Position numbers and translations under genes: made by a program. Of a DNA stretch of 64,000 bases, positions 45,085 to 56,944 are shown one piece after another (positions within the stretch are counted from its first letter, which is position 1; each line of letters begins with the position of its first letter). The notes under the pieces are model-generated. The model was not told where the DNA came from. It did not search any database and was given only the letters and a program-made list of their open reading frames with translations. This DNA comes from Neoceratodus forsteri. Its lineage: Eukaryota; Chordata; Ceratodontiformes; Ceratodontidae. The DNA lies in assembly GCA_016271365.2 (NCBI GenBank), contig CM028130.1, positions 471,667,501 through 471,731,500 of the forward strand. The letters are read 5' to 3'.

Positions 45085-47620
45085 AAATCATGATGCTAGC
45101 TCATGGCAAGGCATCTGCCTCAATGCTAGGAGCCTGGGCAACAAGATCAGTGACCTCCAGGCTCTAGTGGCAGACACAAAGGTTGATCTGGTAGCTATTA
45201 CCAAAAGCGGGACCATGGACAACAACAAATGGGACCTGGCCATCCCAGGCTACACACTGTTTAGAAAGGACAGACAGATGGGGAGAGGTGGGCTGGGGGT
45301 GGCCCTTTATGTGAGGGAGAGCATCGAAGCAACGGAAGCTGAAAGCACCAAGGCTAAAAGGGGGAGGTTGCAGTCACTCTTAGTCCACTTAGCTACCAAG
45401 GCAGGAAAGAAATTACACATGGGTGTGATATACAGACTCCCAGGGCAGGGAGAGGGGAAAGATAAACAATTAGCGGAGGAGTTACAAAAGCTGGCTGGTA
45501 AAGGTGACATAGTGGTGGCTGAGGACATTAGCCTGCCAGATATGGACTGGAATATCCCAGTAGCCAAGAGCTCCAGAAATCAGACTTTACTGGACACATT
45601 CGCCTGCTGTCTCAACTAGTGAAGGACCCGACTGGGGGAATGCCATCTTGGATCTGAACCTCACAAACTCTGAAGAAATTAGGTATGTGAGGGTGAAGAA
45701 CCCTTGGCAAATAGCAATCACAATACAGCCTGGTTTGAAACAACCACAGGCGCTACTAAAACCACTTCAAGAACAGAGGGGATGTGCCTTTAGAAGGCTG
45801 ATTTTGGTAGACTGAGGCAGATAGTGAGGGATAAGTTAACAAACTTCAGAGACAAGCCTGACATGGAGGAAATCTGGAAAAATATTAGGGATACCATTCT
45901 ACAGGCAACAAGACTCTTCATCAGGACTACAACAAAGAAAAATAGGTTTAAAAGACTACTGTGGCTCTTCCCTCCAGTAAAGGAGGCAACCAGGGCCAAA
46001 CGGAATGCATACAAACGGTACAGGCAACATAAAGAGAACAGGGAGTGGATGGATTACACTCAGAAAAGTAAGGAGGCCAGGAAAATAGTGAGGGAGGCCA
46101 ATGCAGCAAAGGAGCTGCAAATTGCTCATGGAGTCAAAATAGGGGAGAAAACCTTTTTCCGCTATATCAGTGAAAAAAGAAAGAATGGAAGAGGAATTGT
46201 AAGGTTAAAAGTGGGGGATGAGGCTCTGGAGGACAGCGAACAAAAAGCAAAGGCCCTAAATGAATAGTTTTGCTCAGTATTCATGAGGGAGAATCAGGGT
46301 CCACTGCCAGACAGTGTTATCAGAGTCTAGACCAGAGGGGTTCAGAGAATGTGCACCCAGGAGTTCACCACAGACAGGGTCAGGAAGGGCCTTTCAGACA
46401 TCAGACCTGACAAGGCCCCTGGCCCTGACGGTTTATACCCTGGAATGCTCAGAGAGCTTGCAGAAGAGCTGGCAGCACCTCTCGTGCACCTCTTCAACAG
46501 GTCACTGGAGTCAGGGGTAGTTCCAGGTGAGTGGAGGGTGGTTGATGTGGTGCCACTGCACAAGAGTGGAGACAGGGAAGAAACAGGTAACTATAGGCCA
46601 GTCATCCTCACATCAGTAGTGGGTAAACTTATGGATGCCCTTATCAAGCAAGATCTAGTGGAACACCTTGAAGTAAATCACCTCCAGGACTACAAACAAC
46701 ACGGGTTTGTGATGGACAGTTCATGTCAAATGAACCTTATTACGTTCTTTGACAAAGTGACCAAGGATTTGGACTCGGGTCATGAGGTAGAGTTGCTTTA
46801 CTTTGGCTTCAGTAAGGCATTTAACACACTCCCACATAGACGCCTCTTAAAAAAGCTAGAAGACCTTGGGGTAGCAGAACAGGTAGTAAACAGGGTACAG
46901 AGTTGGCTGAGGGACAGAAAACAAAGGGTGGTAGTAAATGTAATGAAATCTAACGAGAGGCAGGTCACTAGTGGGGTGCCTCCGGGGTCGGCCCTGGGGT
47001 CTGTCCTCTTCAATGTAATCATTAGAGACATCAGTGAGGGCATAAATGGCAACATCGCCCTGTTTGCGGAAGACACAAAACTCAGTGGCAGAGTGGATAG
47101 TATGGAGAGAGTCAGACAACTGCGGGAGGACCTTAAGAAGTTGGAAATGTGGTCATAAATATGGCAATTAAACTTCCATGCTAAGAAGTGTAAGGTGATG
47201 CACCAGGGTAGGGCCAACCCCAAGGATGAATACTGACTAAACGGAGTCCAGATAAGCTCCTCTGCTGAGGAACGTGATCTGGGAGTCATCACTAGGGATG
47301 ACTTCAAGCAGCAAAGTCAGTGCAATAAGGCTTACAGCAGGGGTAGCAGGGTATTAAGATGCATTAGCAGGGGGACAGACAGCAGGGACAGGGAGGTGAT
47401 ACCACCACTTTACTGGTCATTAGTGAGGCCTCATCTGGAGTACTGTGTGCAATTCTGGAGGCCTCACCTAAGAAAGGACATTGATAGATTAGAAGTAGTC
47501 CAGAGAAGGGCAACAAAAATGATACATCACCTTCAGGAAATCACCTATAAAGAGAGGCTTGGGGCTCTGAAATTGTACTCGCTAGAGACTAGGAGGGAGA
47601 GTGGGGGTTATGATTGAGAC
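45085..47620 (+). pseudogene. CR1-F ORF2 remnant: endonuclease and reverse transcriptase
   Basis: Endonuclease: CLNARSLGNKISDLQALV, VDLVAITKSGTMDNNKWD (where the catalytic TETW is changed), GLGVALYVRESIEA, MGVIYRLPGQ and VVAEDISLPDMDWN (GDFN altered). RT (46349-47158): IRPDKAPGPDGLYPGMLREL, GNYRPVILTSVVGKLMDALI, YFGFSKAFNTLPHRRLL and TSGVPPGSALGSVLFNVII. The active site reads LFAEDTKLSG, with the first Asp of FADD changed to Glu. The C-terminal part YWSLVRPHLEYCVQFWRPHL ends near 47620. Frames are long but broken by stops at 45619, 46267 and 47158. Confidence 0.92.
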
Positions 47621-47994
47621 CTTCAAGTTCCTTAATGGCATCAACAAGGTACCAGAATTGTAGCTTTTACCAGGAACGTCAATTCTACTACAAGAGGGCA
47701 CGAGTGGAAATTGAAGGGTGGAGTGTCCAAGAGGGACATCAGAAAGTATTACTTCTCAGAGAGGGTGGTGGAACTTTGGAATAGATTACCTCCCAAGGTG
47801 GTGGCTGCAAAGTCAGTATCAAGCTTTAAGCATGAGTGGGACAAGGATTGGGAATAAACACATGGCACTGGCAAGGACTAGGCTGGATGTCTAGGAGGAC
47901 AGAACACCGGTGCACAGTAGGTCCTGGGATACATCACTTGGGCAGATTTAATGGACTACAGGTCCCCTTCTGCCATCATCGTCTATGTTTCTAT

Positions 47995-48653
47995 TTGACG
48001 TGGTGGATTGGAGGGTTCTGCACAGAACCCTGGAGGAAATGGGCATGGGGCCTCGGTTTAGGTAAAGTGTGAGTGCACTTTATGCCTCCTCCCAAGCCAC
48101 AGTCAGGGTCAATAGGGTTACAGCTGCCTAGTTTTATCTGACTCAGAGGATGAGGCAGGGCTGTCCTCAGTCCCCTTTACTATTTGTACTCTGTATTGAG
48201 CCAATAGACAATGCAATTAGGGGCAAAAACAATATTAAGGGCATACTGGCTGGGAGCAGATCTCACAAGATCTCCCTTTATACGGATGACTCCCTCTTCT
48301 GTCTCACATCCCCTCAAACTTCAGTTCCAACTCTGTTACAAGAGCTTGAGGAATATGGGCTAATTTCTGGATATAAGATCAACCTAGATAAAGCAGAGGC
48401 AGTTAGGCTGGGGGCCCCCTTTCTAGAGAAATCCTGGTGAGCTTATCTTTCAAATGGGCCCCTAGTAATACAGTTAAATATCTAGGCATGAGAATAACCC
48501 TGCTTCTCTCCTTTCTTTTTAAGATTAACTATGATAAACTGTGGTCAGAAATCATGGCAGAACTCTCCCTGCTGGGAGCTACTCCCCCTCTCTTTAGGGG
48601 GCCGGATAGCCTCCTTTAAAATGAATGTCCTGCCTTGCTTCTTGTTTCTGTTT
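47995..48653 (+). pseudogene. L1-a ORF2 reverse transcriptase (piece 5)
   Basis: Resumes at FDVVDWRVLHRTLEEMG, then MRQGCPQSPLLFVLCIEP and the active site SLYTDDSLFCL (YADD with Ala to Thr, both Asp kept), then LISGYKINLDKAEAV. It ends at MNVLPCFLFLF, broken at 48653 by a CR1 tip; QALPISIPESFW follows at 49035. Confidence 0.9.
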
Positions 48654-49034
48654 AAGTACCGCAAGGGAATCAATAAAGTCCAAGAGGGTAGCATCTTTCT
48701 GAAAAAGAGATGTGCAAGAACAAGGGGGAACAATTTGAAGATAGAGGGGGGATGGCTCAGGGGCAATATGAGAAAGTATTTTTTCACAGACAGGGTGGTG
48801 GACACATGGAACAGCCTTCCTGGGGAGGTTGTGGGTCAAAAACAGTGGAGGAATTCAAGAATGCATGGGACAGACATAAGGCAATTCTGGTGGGGGGGGG
48901 GGTAGGAAGAAGTAGGCTGTTGGTTAACTAAGATCTGGAGCTTATCCAATAGGTAGGGAATTGGGCAGACTAGGTGGGCCAAGCAGTCCTTATCTGCTGT
49001 CAGAGTCTATGTTTCTATGTATGTTTCTATGTTT
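48654..49034 (+). mobile_element. CR1 3' fragment, sense, 381 bp
   Basis: Encodes the last part of CR1 ORF2 (KGINKVQEGSIFLKKRCA, VVDTWNSLPGEVV) and ends with GTCTATGTTTCTATG and further TATGTTTC repeats. L1-a coding sequence is joined on both sides without a visible gap. Confidence 0.9.
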
Positions 49035-50604
49035 CAGGCCCTCCCCATTAGCATTCCAGAGTCTTTTTGGAAATGGGTTAATGTCACCCTCATAACCTTC
49101 ATTTGGAAGAGGGGTAGACACAGGGCCTGAAAGAGACTGCTGTCTCAACCCTGGAAAAGGGGAGACCTGGCCTTGCCTGATTAAATTAAGTCTCGGCTCA
49201 ACTGGCCTCAGTGATCTCTTGGGTGAAGCAAAGAGGGGACATGGGTTGGAGAGATATTGAGGCTCATCGCTCACATTTTCTCCTTCTCTTCTCTTCTCTC
49301 TCCTGCATGTTCGTCTCACTCCAGAAGTGTGGACAGGAGTTGTGAACCCCTGGACTTGACACACCTTAAAAATTCCACTTAAAGTTAGGCAGCTTACACA
49401 GACCCTAAATGAGGTGGGCTCCCTAACTTCTATTATCAGAGACCCCAACTTCCTTCCACTGGGGGTTGACCCCAGCTTCTCTAGGTGGGACAGGCTCTCC
49501 CTAGCTCGCTATCATTCCCTAATCCATAATAATAGTGTCCTGCCCTTTAGGAACCTTCAAGAAAATTACAGCCTGCCCCAAGCAGACTTCCCCAGGTACC
49601 TCCAGGTAAGACATTACCTCCAATCTACTTATACCAAAGATCAGTAGGGACCTAGCACCATTGGAATGTTTCCTGTACTGGGAGATCAGGTTGACTGGTA
49701 GGAGCAGATCAGTGTTGGGTGCCTACAAAGCATTGCTGGGGAGAGATAATCTGGACCTGGACAACCTTAGGGCAAAATGGGAGGTCGAGGCAGGGTCTCT
49801 CATCTCAGTGGAAAGATGGAACCAGACATAGGAGAAAGGTTGGACAGTCATGGCCTCGCCGGCCTGGGGGGAATTTAAATGGAAGTGTATGGTTTGTTTT
49901 TTCCACATTTCTACGATCATCAAACACTTCAAACAAGGCAACTGTGACCTGTGTTGGTGGAGGTGTAGTCATACTGGGTCACACTTCTACATTTTTTGGC
50001 TATGTCCAATGATCTTTGGCTTCTGCACCAAGATTCATGAGGAGCTTAATAAAATAAGGCAGGTTCAGACACCCCTGGAGTTTAATACTATGATCCTAGG
50101 GTTTAGGGTCATAGAAATTGGGAATCAAAAGCAGCAAGGATTACTGCAGATCCTAAGCCTTGCTGCACTGAAGGAGATAACAGCCAATTGGTTACAATTG
50201 ACTCCTTCTCATTTCAAGTCCTGGATTTCTAGAGTAGAGAGTATCAAAAGAATGGAGGAGCTGATGGTGAGGCTGAGACTCTCCTTAGAAAAACATTTAG
50301 ATCTGTGGGCTAGATGGGTCTCATGTGATACTCCCAGATTCCACTTACATTAGTAGGGAAAAGGGGTGCTCAGGTCTGCAGAACCCAATGGGAGACTATG
50401 ATGAACATTCCACCATTCCGAAACATTATGCATCCCTGCAGCCATCTTCAGGTATCTTGGATTCCATGTATTAGTATTTTATGCCTAAAAGCGCTAGTAA
50501 GTTAACGTAACAGTACTCACAAAATTTGTTGCCCTGTTAGGTTTTTTAGATTGTTCTATGTGTCTTTTTTCTTGAACTGTAGTGTTAAGACTGTTTGTTT
50601 GTTT
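49035..50604 (+). pseudogene. L1-a ORF2 C-terminal end and 3' region (piece 6)
   Basis: Reads QALPISIPESFWKWVNVTLI and TFIWKRGRHRA, then a long decayed stretch, then the Cys/His-rich tail, CDLCWWRCSHTGSHFYIFWL at about 49945-50005. That corresponds to the C-terminal zinc-knuckle-like segment of L1 ORF2. The last readable frame stops at 50353. The 3' untranslated region follows to at least 50604. Confidence 0.85.
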
Positions 50605-50620
50605 AACTAGTTGAAGAAGA

Positions 50621-51291
50621 AGCTGGCCTGGTGGCACTGAGGGTTGAGGTGCCAGACACCAGACCTCACACCATGCCAGTAACTCAGGCCTGGGAGTGGG
50701 CTCGGGTTGCTGGGGGTTGGCCGGGGAGGAGAGGATTGAGCATCCGAAGGACTGCCCTCCTGTCCTGGGATAGTGGGTTAGTGACTCCTCAGCAGCAGCA
50801 ACTCCCAGTGGAGACTGGGGGTGCAACAGGCGGGGTCGCTCAAGCATGGGGTGAAGATGAGGGCAGATGTCCACGAAAGGGGTGAGGGAGTGCACTTGTC
50901 TCACGCTGGACATCATTGCACATCCACACCTCCGGGGGGGGGAGTCTCGCTCATGCACGAACAAAGGAAAAACCCTACCTCCCAAGTAGACAACGACAGC
51001 CCTACACCCACTGCTTAACCTTGCCCACACAGTCCCTGATATCCTTTGACCCACAGCCTGCCTGCGGCCGCTAGATTCAAGAAGCACCAGTGTAATGGAG
51101 GTGGCTCTGCCCGGGGGGGGGGGTGCACAAGCCAGGGAGCAACACACCGCAGGTAAGGTCCTGGGGGCTCGGAGCACTGGGGGTGGGGGAGATTTGGAAT
51201 GGGGGATCTCAGGTCAGGTGGCATAAGCCGTTCATCTCAGGGTGTCTTGGGTGAAGGTGACCAGGAGGGAAAAAGAAGATAAAAAAAAAAA
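50621..51291 (+). mobile_element. 671-bp GC-rich retroposon with poly(A) and 16-bp target duplication
   Basis: AACTAGTTGAAGAAGA is repeated exactly at 50605-50620 and 51292-51307. The insert ends in a run of A (51281-51293). The left edge reads GTTT/AACTAG, like an L1 endonuclease target. These marks show L1-type mobilisation in trans. The body is GC-rich, unlike its surroundings, with frames open on both strands for up to 227 codons but no domain I know. It may be a processed copy of a host RNA or a SINE; the source is unknown. Confidence 0.88.
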
Positions 51292-53969
51292 AACTAGTTG
51301 AAGAAGATCTTAATTTTTATACTTCACTACAAATGGGTACAGAAACATAGAAACATAGAATTTGATGGCAGATAAGGACCGCTTGTCCCACCAAGTCTGC
51401 CCATTTTCCTACCCAACAGATAAGCTGCAGATCCTAGTTAACCAACAGCTTACTTCCTCCTACCCCCACTAGGACTGCCTTATGTCTGTCCCATGCATTC
51501 TTGAATTCTCAACTGTTCTTGACTCCACAACCTCCTCAGGGAGGCTGTTCCATGCATCCACAACCCTCTCTGTGAAAAAATACTTCTCACATTACCTCTG
51601 AGCCATCCTCTATCTTCAAATTGTGCTCCCTTGTTCTTGCACATCACTTTTTCTGAAAGATGCTACCCTCTTAGACTTTGTTGATTCCCTTGAGGTACTT
51701 GAAAGTTTCTATCATGTCCCCCTCTCCCTTCTTTCCTCAAGGGTATACATATTAAGCTCCTTTAGTCTTTCTTCATATGTCTTCTGGTGCAGACCCTGCA
51801 CCATTTTGGTTTCCCTCCTCTGGACAGCCTCCACTCTGTCTATGTCTTTGCAGAGATGGGGTCTCCAGAACTGCACACAGTACTCCAGATGGGGTCTCAC
51901 CAGCTGTCTGTACAGAGGGACAACAACTTCCTGTTTTCTACTACTGATGCCTCTCCCTATGCATCCCAGTATCCCCCCAGCCTTCCTTACTGCCTTCTCA
52001 CATTGCTTGCCCATCTTTAGGTCATCTGATATAATTACCCCCATGTCCCTTTCCATTTTTACTGTTGTCAGTATCTCACCCCACTGTGTACTCTTCCCCT
52101 GGGTTTTTGTTTCCCAGGTGCATTACCTTGCACTTCTTTGCATTGAATCTGAGCTGCCATACATGTGACCATTCCTCCAACCTTGCCAAGTCCCTTCTCA
52201 TCCTTTCCACTCCATCTTGTGTATCAACCCTGTTGCAGATCTCTGTGTCGTCTGCAAAGAGACATACTTTTCCTTCCAGTCCCTCTGCAATGTCACTTAT
52301 AAAGACATTAAAAAGGACTGTTCCCAGTACTGAACCCTGCGGTACCCCGCTAGTAACCCTCCTTTCTTCACTGTGGACTCCATTTACTACTACCCTTTGC
52401 ATCCTGTTGTCTAGCCAATTTGTTATCCAGGCTACCACCTTGGGACCCACTCCCAGGCTGGCTAACTTGTGTATTAATCTTTTGTGAGGGACTGAATCAA
52501 ATGCCTTGCTAAAATCTAGGTAGGCCATGTCCACAGCCCCACCCTGGTCTACTACTTTGGTCACCCAGTCAAAGAAATCTATTAGAGTCGTCTGACACGA
52601 CCTTCTCATCACGAATCCATGCTGCCTTGGGTCCTGTGCCCCACTGGCCTCTAGGTACTCAACAATTCTTTCCTTCAGAAGTGATTCCATCATTTTCCTA
52701 CCACTGAGATCAAACTAACTGGTCTGTAGTTTCGCCTCTGTCCTGCTCCCACTTTTGTGAAGAGGAATCACATCCGCCTCCTCCAGTCCTCAGGTACCAC
52801 CCCATCCTCCCATGATTTGTTAAAGAGAGTAGTCAGCGGTGTCACTAGTGCTACCCTTAGTTCTTTTAGAATTCTTGGTGAATCCCATCAGGCCCCATTG
52901 CTTTGTCCACCTTCAATTTTATTAGTTCTTTCAGAACCCTTTCTTCTGTAAATGGACTGGCATCGACCCCCATCTTTAGAGTGTTTCTCTTGTTTGGTTT
53001 AGGTACCTCCCCCTCTCTTCCTTTGTGAATACTGAGCAGAAATATTCATTCAGTACCTCTGCTTTTTCACTGTCACCCTCTACCCACATTCCCTCCCCTT
53101 TATTAAGCCTCAGTATCCCTCCTTAGGTCTTTCTTCGCTCCCTAATGTACTGTACCTATAAAAGGTCTTATACCCCTTCTTAACAGAGTTGGCTATCCTT
53201 TCCTTGGTTTGGGCCTTTGCTATTCTGACTGCCTTCCCAGCCTCTTTCTGCTTTAACTGATAAAGTTCTCTGTCCTGCTTCTTCTGTGTTTTCTTACATT
53301 ACCTGAATGCTATCCTTTTCTCCTTAACCTTTCCTGCCACCTCTTTTGAGAACCATAGCGTTTTTTTCCTTCGTTGTGTTTTGTTGATTTGCTTTACACA
53401 AAGGCTTGTTGCCTCTGTGATGGCTGTTTGATTACTCCCATTGTTCCTCCACCCTCCTTCTTGCCTGTTTGCTAGTGCTTTCTGAGGCACTCTCTCATTT
53501 TCCCAGTCAGCCCTCCCAAAGTCCAATACTTGCTTTTGTATGGCTTGATTGTATGGCTGTGTTTATCGTGAACCACACTGTTTGGTGGTCGCTTGTTCCC
53601 AGATGGCTACCCACTTCTAAATCTGAGATTCTTTCTCTGTTCCCATTTGAGAGTACCAGGTCTAAGATTGCTCCCTCCCAAGTGGGTTCCAATACTAGCT
53701 GTTTGAGGCATGCCCCCTGTAGGGCATCAATAATGACCCTGCTCTTGGATGTGACTGCAGCAAAGGTGCTCCAGTTAACATCTGGCATATTCAGGTCCCC
53801 CATCAACAATATCTCCCCTTTTTCTGCCATTCTAAGGAAGCCTTCTATCATTTCCTTGTCCATTCCCTCCCACTGAGATGGGGGTCTGTATATAACCCCC
53901 ATGCGGATTGTGGTGCCATTTTTTGTCTCCAGGGTGACCCAGAGTGCCTCATCTGCTCCCTGTTTACTC

Positions 53970-54861
53970 TAGGGTTGCCACCTTTGAATGAGGCAAAAAC
54001 TGGACCCTAAGCTCTGCCCCTAGCCCCACCCCTTTTCATGACTCATCATGCATTGCTCCTCCTAGAAAGTAATTTGTTATATCGATAAAAGACAATGCTT
54101 AAAGCAGCAGTTCAACAAAAATGTTAAGATACTGTACTGTACCTGTTAAAGTTACTTTCCTAGATTCTTCCTAGTTATTTACTTATTTATTTATTTATTT
54201 ATTGACATTGGTTTACCAGATAAACATATAGAGATAAAATAACTCTCATTTACAGATATGATCTGGGGGAGACAAGGGAAACACTGTAAATAGCATACAA
54301 CAGTATACATGGTATATAATAATACATAATACATAGTTTCCTGTAATGTGTACATTATATCTTTTTCTGGCTCCATTTCCTGTTCATGTCCACAACACTA
54401 TTTCAAAGCCAAAGAAGTGACCATACTTTTTTTCTTGAGGGAAACAAATAATTTAAAAATGCCTAAATTCTGTTTGAGATGAACATGTTCACCAGTAAAT
54501 GAAAGTAGAAGACAACTGGCTCTGTTACTGTTACAAAAGGTGGGGGTAGCTTTGCTGCTATGCTACTTTAAGATGCAGTGGAAAAGATTAGGTTAAATAA
54601 GTGCTAATGGTGTTAGTGGCCATACTTTACAACTCCCAGGCTGACTGCTTTCACAAATAAAGGGATATATTGACAACAGAAGTTGTCTGTAACCTGGACA
54701 TATAGCTGAAACAATAAATGATATGACAAAATTTGTTTCAAAAGTATGTGACCACTCAAAATGGCTCAAAAACCTGACCAGCACAGAGCAAAACTGGATT
54801 ACCTGATAGGGACCCTGAAAACCTGATTATCAGGTAAAAAACCTGACAGGTGGCAACCCTA
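53970..54861. mobile_element. hAT-type non-autonomous DNA transposon, 892 bp
   Basis: Terminal inverted repeats TAGGGTTGCCACCT (53970-53983) and AGGTGGCAACCCTA (54848-54861) are perfect over 14 bp. The 8-bp direct repeat GTTTACTC flanks it (53962-53969 and 54862-54869). An 8-bp duplication with TAGGG/CAGGG ends is the signature of the hAT superfamily. It has no transposase. Removing it restores the CR1-C endonuclease frame. It contains a T-rich L2-like tail of its own at about 54178. Confidence 0.95.
54178..54400 (-). mobile_element. L2-like 3' end, antisense, inside the hAT element (L2-G)
   Basis: Starts with ACTTATTTATTTATTTATTT. The next segment folds on the minus strand as CAGAT...ATCTG enclosing GAGA...TCTC, the same nested-stem plan as the other L2-like tails. 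The right edge is uncertain. Confidence 0.6.
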
Positions 54862-55333
54862 GTTTACTCTTTAGTTCTGTTGCTTTGATCCCTTCCTTTA
54901 CATAGAGAGCTACTCCTCCTCCTCCTCCTCCTCCTCCTCCTCTTTTACCCTCCTTGTCCCTCCTGTAGATTGTGTATCCTGGTATGTTGACATCCCAGTC
55001 ATGGTTCTCTGTGTACCATGTTTCTGTGACTGCCACAATATCCAGGCATCCCTCCTCCATCAAGGCCACTAGTTTAGGAGCTTGTTACACAGACTACGGG
55101 CATTGGCACTCATCACCTCCACTTTTGATGGTCTTACCCTTTAGCCCCATTCCTGTCCTTAGTGCCTTTGCCTTTTTACATTTACCTCTGTCCTGCTCCC
55201 TAATGACTCTACCTTGGTGTTTACCTCACTAATTACCGTGTTTTGTGGGGAGGCTGGATTTCTCTGTTCCTTTTCAGTGCTTCCCCTCTTGGCTAGTGTA
55301 AATGCTTGCCAATGAAGCATTTAAACCTCTCAC

Positions 55334-56205
55334 CTAGGATCCTGGTCCCCCGGACAGATGCAGATCATCGCACCAATATAGGTCTGCATCCCTCCTGGTG
55401 GCTCCCCAGTCCCCAATGAAGTCAACACCATGAGCTCCACACCAGTTTTTCAACCATTCATTGAATTCCTTGGTGAGGAGTACCCTAGCATCACCCTTGC
55501 CATAGACAGGCAGCACCTCTGAGAAGGTTACCATATGCACTACTTGTCTAAGGCCCCTCCCCAACTCTACAAACTCATCTTGCACTGATGTCATTCCTAG
55601 ACAGGTCATTTGTCCCTAGGTGGACAAGGACATCCAGCTCCCTCCCTTGTGCAGCCACTCCCATGATCTTAAGGATTCACTTCCGGTCCCTCCAAGCCAT
55701 GGCACCAGGCAGGCACCTTACCTCCCTCTCCCCTTCCTCCCCCATTTCTACCCCGCTAATGACTGAGTCCCCCACCAGGAGTTGTTTCCTTCCCCGTGGG
55801 GTCCCATGCCACCCTCCTGTGGGTCTCCTTTGTGAAGGTTCCCAGCATCCAGCTTCATCTCCACTGCAGGTGCCTCCATAGGGGAACCACTATCCACCAG
55901 AAAAGCAAATGAATTGTGGAGAGGTACAGCTGGAGGGATGCAACTCTGTTCCACCACCATCTCCCTCCCTGAGCCCACCCTGTCTAGCCTCTTCTTCTTG
56001 GCAACCTCTGTGGTAGTGGCATTGGCCCTGGTGGTCCCTGGGTGGGGGAGGAGGTTTCACGAATCCTAGCCAGGTCAGCCTGGAGATGGGCAACCTCCTC
56101 CCTCAGACCAGAGAGGTGCCTGCAAATAGGGCAGCATTGCAGCCTCCAGAATGTCTCCCGGAATACTGCCGCCCCACAGCCATTGCACTGCACCACTCCT
56201 ATCAT
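55334..56205 (-). pseudogene. CR1-C ORF1: zinc-finger-like N-terminus, esterase-like C-terminus
   Basis: Reading from an ATG at 56205: MIGVVQCNGCGAAVFRETFW, then QCCPICRHLSGLREEVAHLQ. This is a Cys-rich finger (C-x2-C and C-x2-C) followed by a heptad helix, as in known CR1 ORF1 proteins. A Pro/Gly-rich linker follows with frame changes (55984-55748). The hydrolase-like domain ends the ORF at 55609-55334: VTFSEVLPVYGKGDARVLLT, GVDFIGDW and ADLYWCDDLHLSGG. The last part carries the Asp-x-x-His pair expected of SGNH hydrolases. Several frames are needed, so it is inactive. Confidence 0.87.
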
Positions 56206-56430
56206 GTCCTATTTTGTGTCCCCTCTCCTGTTTCTCTGTATGCTTACTTTCTCCTCTCCTTACAACTCTCACCCTTCCTGTTCTGGGACAGCAACTTCCT
56301 ATATTCTTCAGTAGCCTCCTTCTTCCTTGTTCAGTGTCAGACCACCAGCAGCTGGGGGGGGAGAGTGAGCTACTTTTTCCTTCGGACCCGAAGCACCTGA
56401 AGAAAGAATTGTGTACAGTTGTAACTAATC

Positions 56431-56630
56431 AAATCATCTCTGTTTCTTAATTCCCGAGGGTGGCATATTGTTACATGTGGTATGCCGACCGTATCGTGAC
56501 ACCATTACAGCAAACACATCAATGCCGACAACATCAATAGTTCTCTGTAATGGTTTGCCCGAGACCCCAGCACTGTCTCTCAGTCCTGCACCCCCTCCCT
56601 GAATCAATTTCAACTCAGAGTTAGAATTTA
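56431..56630. other. Flank of CR1-C, nothing recognised
   Basis: Short single-copy stretch. The phrase GTTACATGTGGTATGCC (56470) has a looser relative at 58568, about 2.1 kb to the right. Confidence 0.35.
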
Positions 56631-56900
56631 TTTTATTAATTTATTTATTTATTTATTTAAGAGTTTCATCAGGAAGGCATACTGAGCAGAGTACCGCTCG
56701 ATTCCAGATGCATCCGGGGGGGAGGGAGAGAGGATGTGTACAGTATCAAATAGTTCACAGTATCTACAGTACATTACAACAACAACACAGGTATTACAGA
56801 GAAACAAAATTACAACATATGTACAATAACATCAGTGATGAGGAAAGCAGTTGGTACACAGAGTGCGGTAGTAAGTTAACTAGCTAGCAAGTCTAGAGTT
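56631..56900 (-). mobile_element. L2-like 3' end, antisense (L2-H)
   Basis: Starts with ATTTATTTATTTATTTATTTA. CATC and GATG enclose GAGC and GCTC near 56667-56711, the nested-stem plan. The phrase CAGGAAGGCATACT-AGCAG is shared with L2-I (about 60695). The right edge is approximate. Confidence 0.7.
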
Positions 56901-56944
56901 CTGCAACTCAACTATGTCGTATAAGTGCCTATATAAATAATGCT

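Larger units (their letters stand above)
43488..47994 (+). mobile_element. CR1 LINE, sense, near full length (CR1-F)
   Basis: About 4.5 kb, the expected size of a whole CR1. It holds a repeat-bearing 5' region, ORF1, ORF2 with endonuclease and RT, and a 3' end with CTATGTTTCTAT. L1-a codons join exactly across it (EKA then FDVV), so both edges are known to within a few bases. It belongs to a different subfamily from CR1-A, -B and -C, judged by protein differences throughout. Confidence 0.92.
24378..50604 (+). mobile_element. L1-type LINE, sense, split into six pieces by later insertions (L1-a)
   Basis: ORF2 pieces in the right order and strand lie at 24378-24437, 39836-39955, 41260-42072, 42688-43487, 47995-48653 and 49035-50355. 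At four of the five junctions the L1 reading resumes within a few bases of where it broke, with foreign DNA between. Added together the pieces come to about 3.7 kb, close to a whole L1 ORF2. The 3' end lies somewhere after 50355; the retroposon at 50621 is inserted at or near it. This is among the oldest elements in the 24-51 kb region, because all the others interrupt it. Confidence 0.88.
51640..55069 (-). pseudogene. CR1-C ORF2 remnant: endonuclease and RT, split by a hAT element
   Basis: Endonuclease start, right of the hAT insert (55069-54863): MALMEEGCLDIVAVTETWYT, with the catalytic TETW. It continues left of the insert (53902-53507): MGVIYRPPSQWEGMDKEM, LLMGDLNMPDVNW with the GDLN motif intact, and GTSDHQTVWF. 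RT (52693-52076): GAVDMAYLDFSKAFDSVPHK, TSGVPQGSVLGTVLFNVFIS and the active site CLFADDTEI with both Asp. The thumb and C-terminus LVRPHLEYCVQFWRPHLCKD lie at 52056-51712. Catalytic residues are largely kept, but frameshifts and the insertion kill the copy. Confidence 0.93.
51343..56430 (-). mobile_element. CR1 LINE, antisense, with both ORFs (CR1-C)
   Basis: The 3' end is at the left: AGAAACATAGAAACATAGAA at 51341-51360, the reverse of the TATGTTTC tail. ORF2 and ORF1 follow in order on the minus strand up to 56205, with a 5' region to about 56430. Excluding the hAT insertion it is about 4.2 kb. It resembles CR1-B closely and is the most complete copy of that subfamily here. Confidence 0.92.

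Noticed and set aside
50494..51177. A 227-codon minus-strand frame as a gene
   Set aside because: It crosses the left edge of the 671-bp retroposon into L1-a 3' sequence, so it cannot be an old gene.
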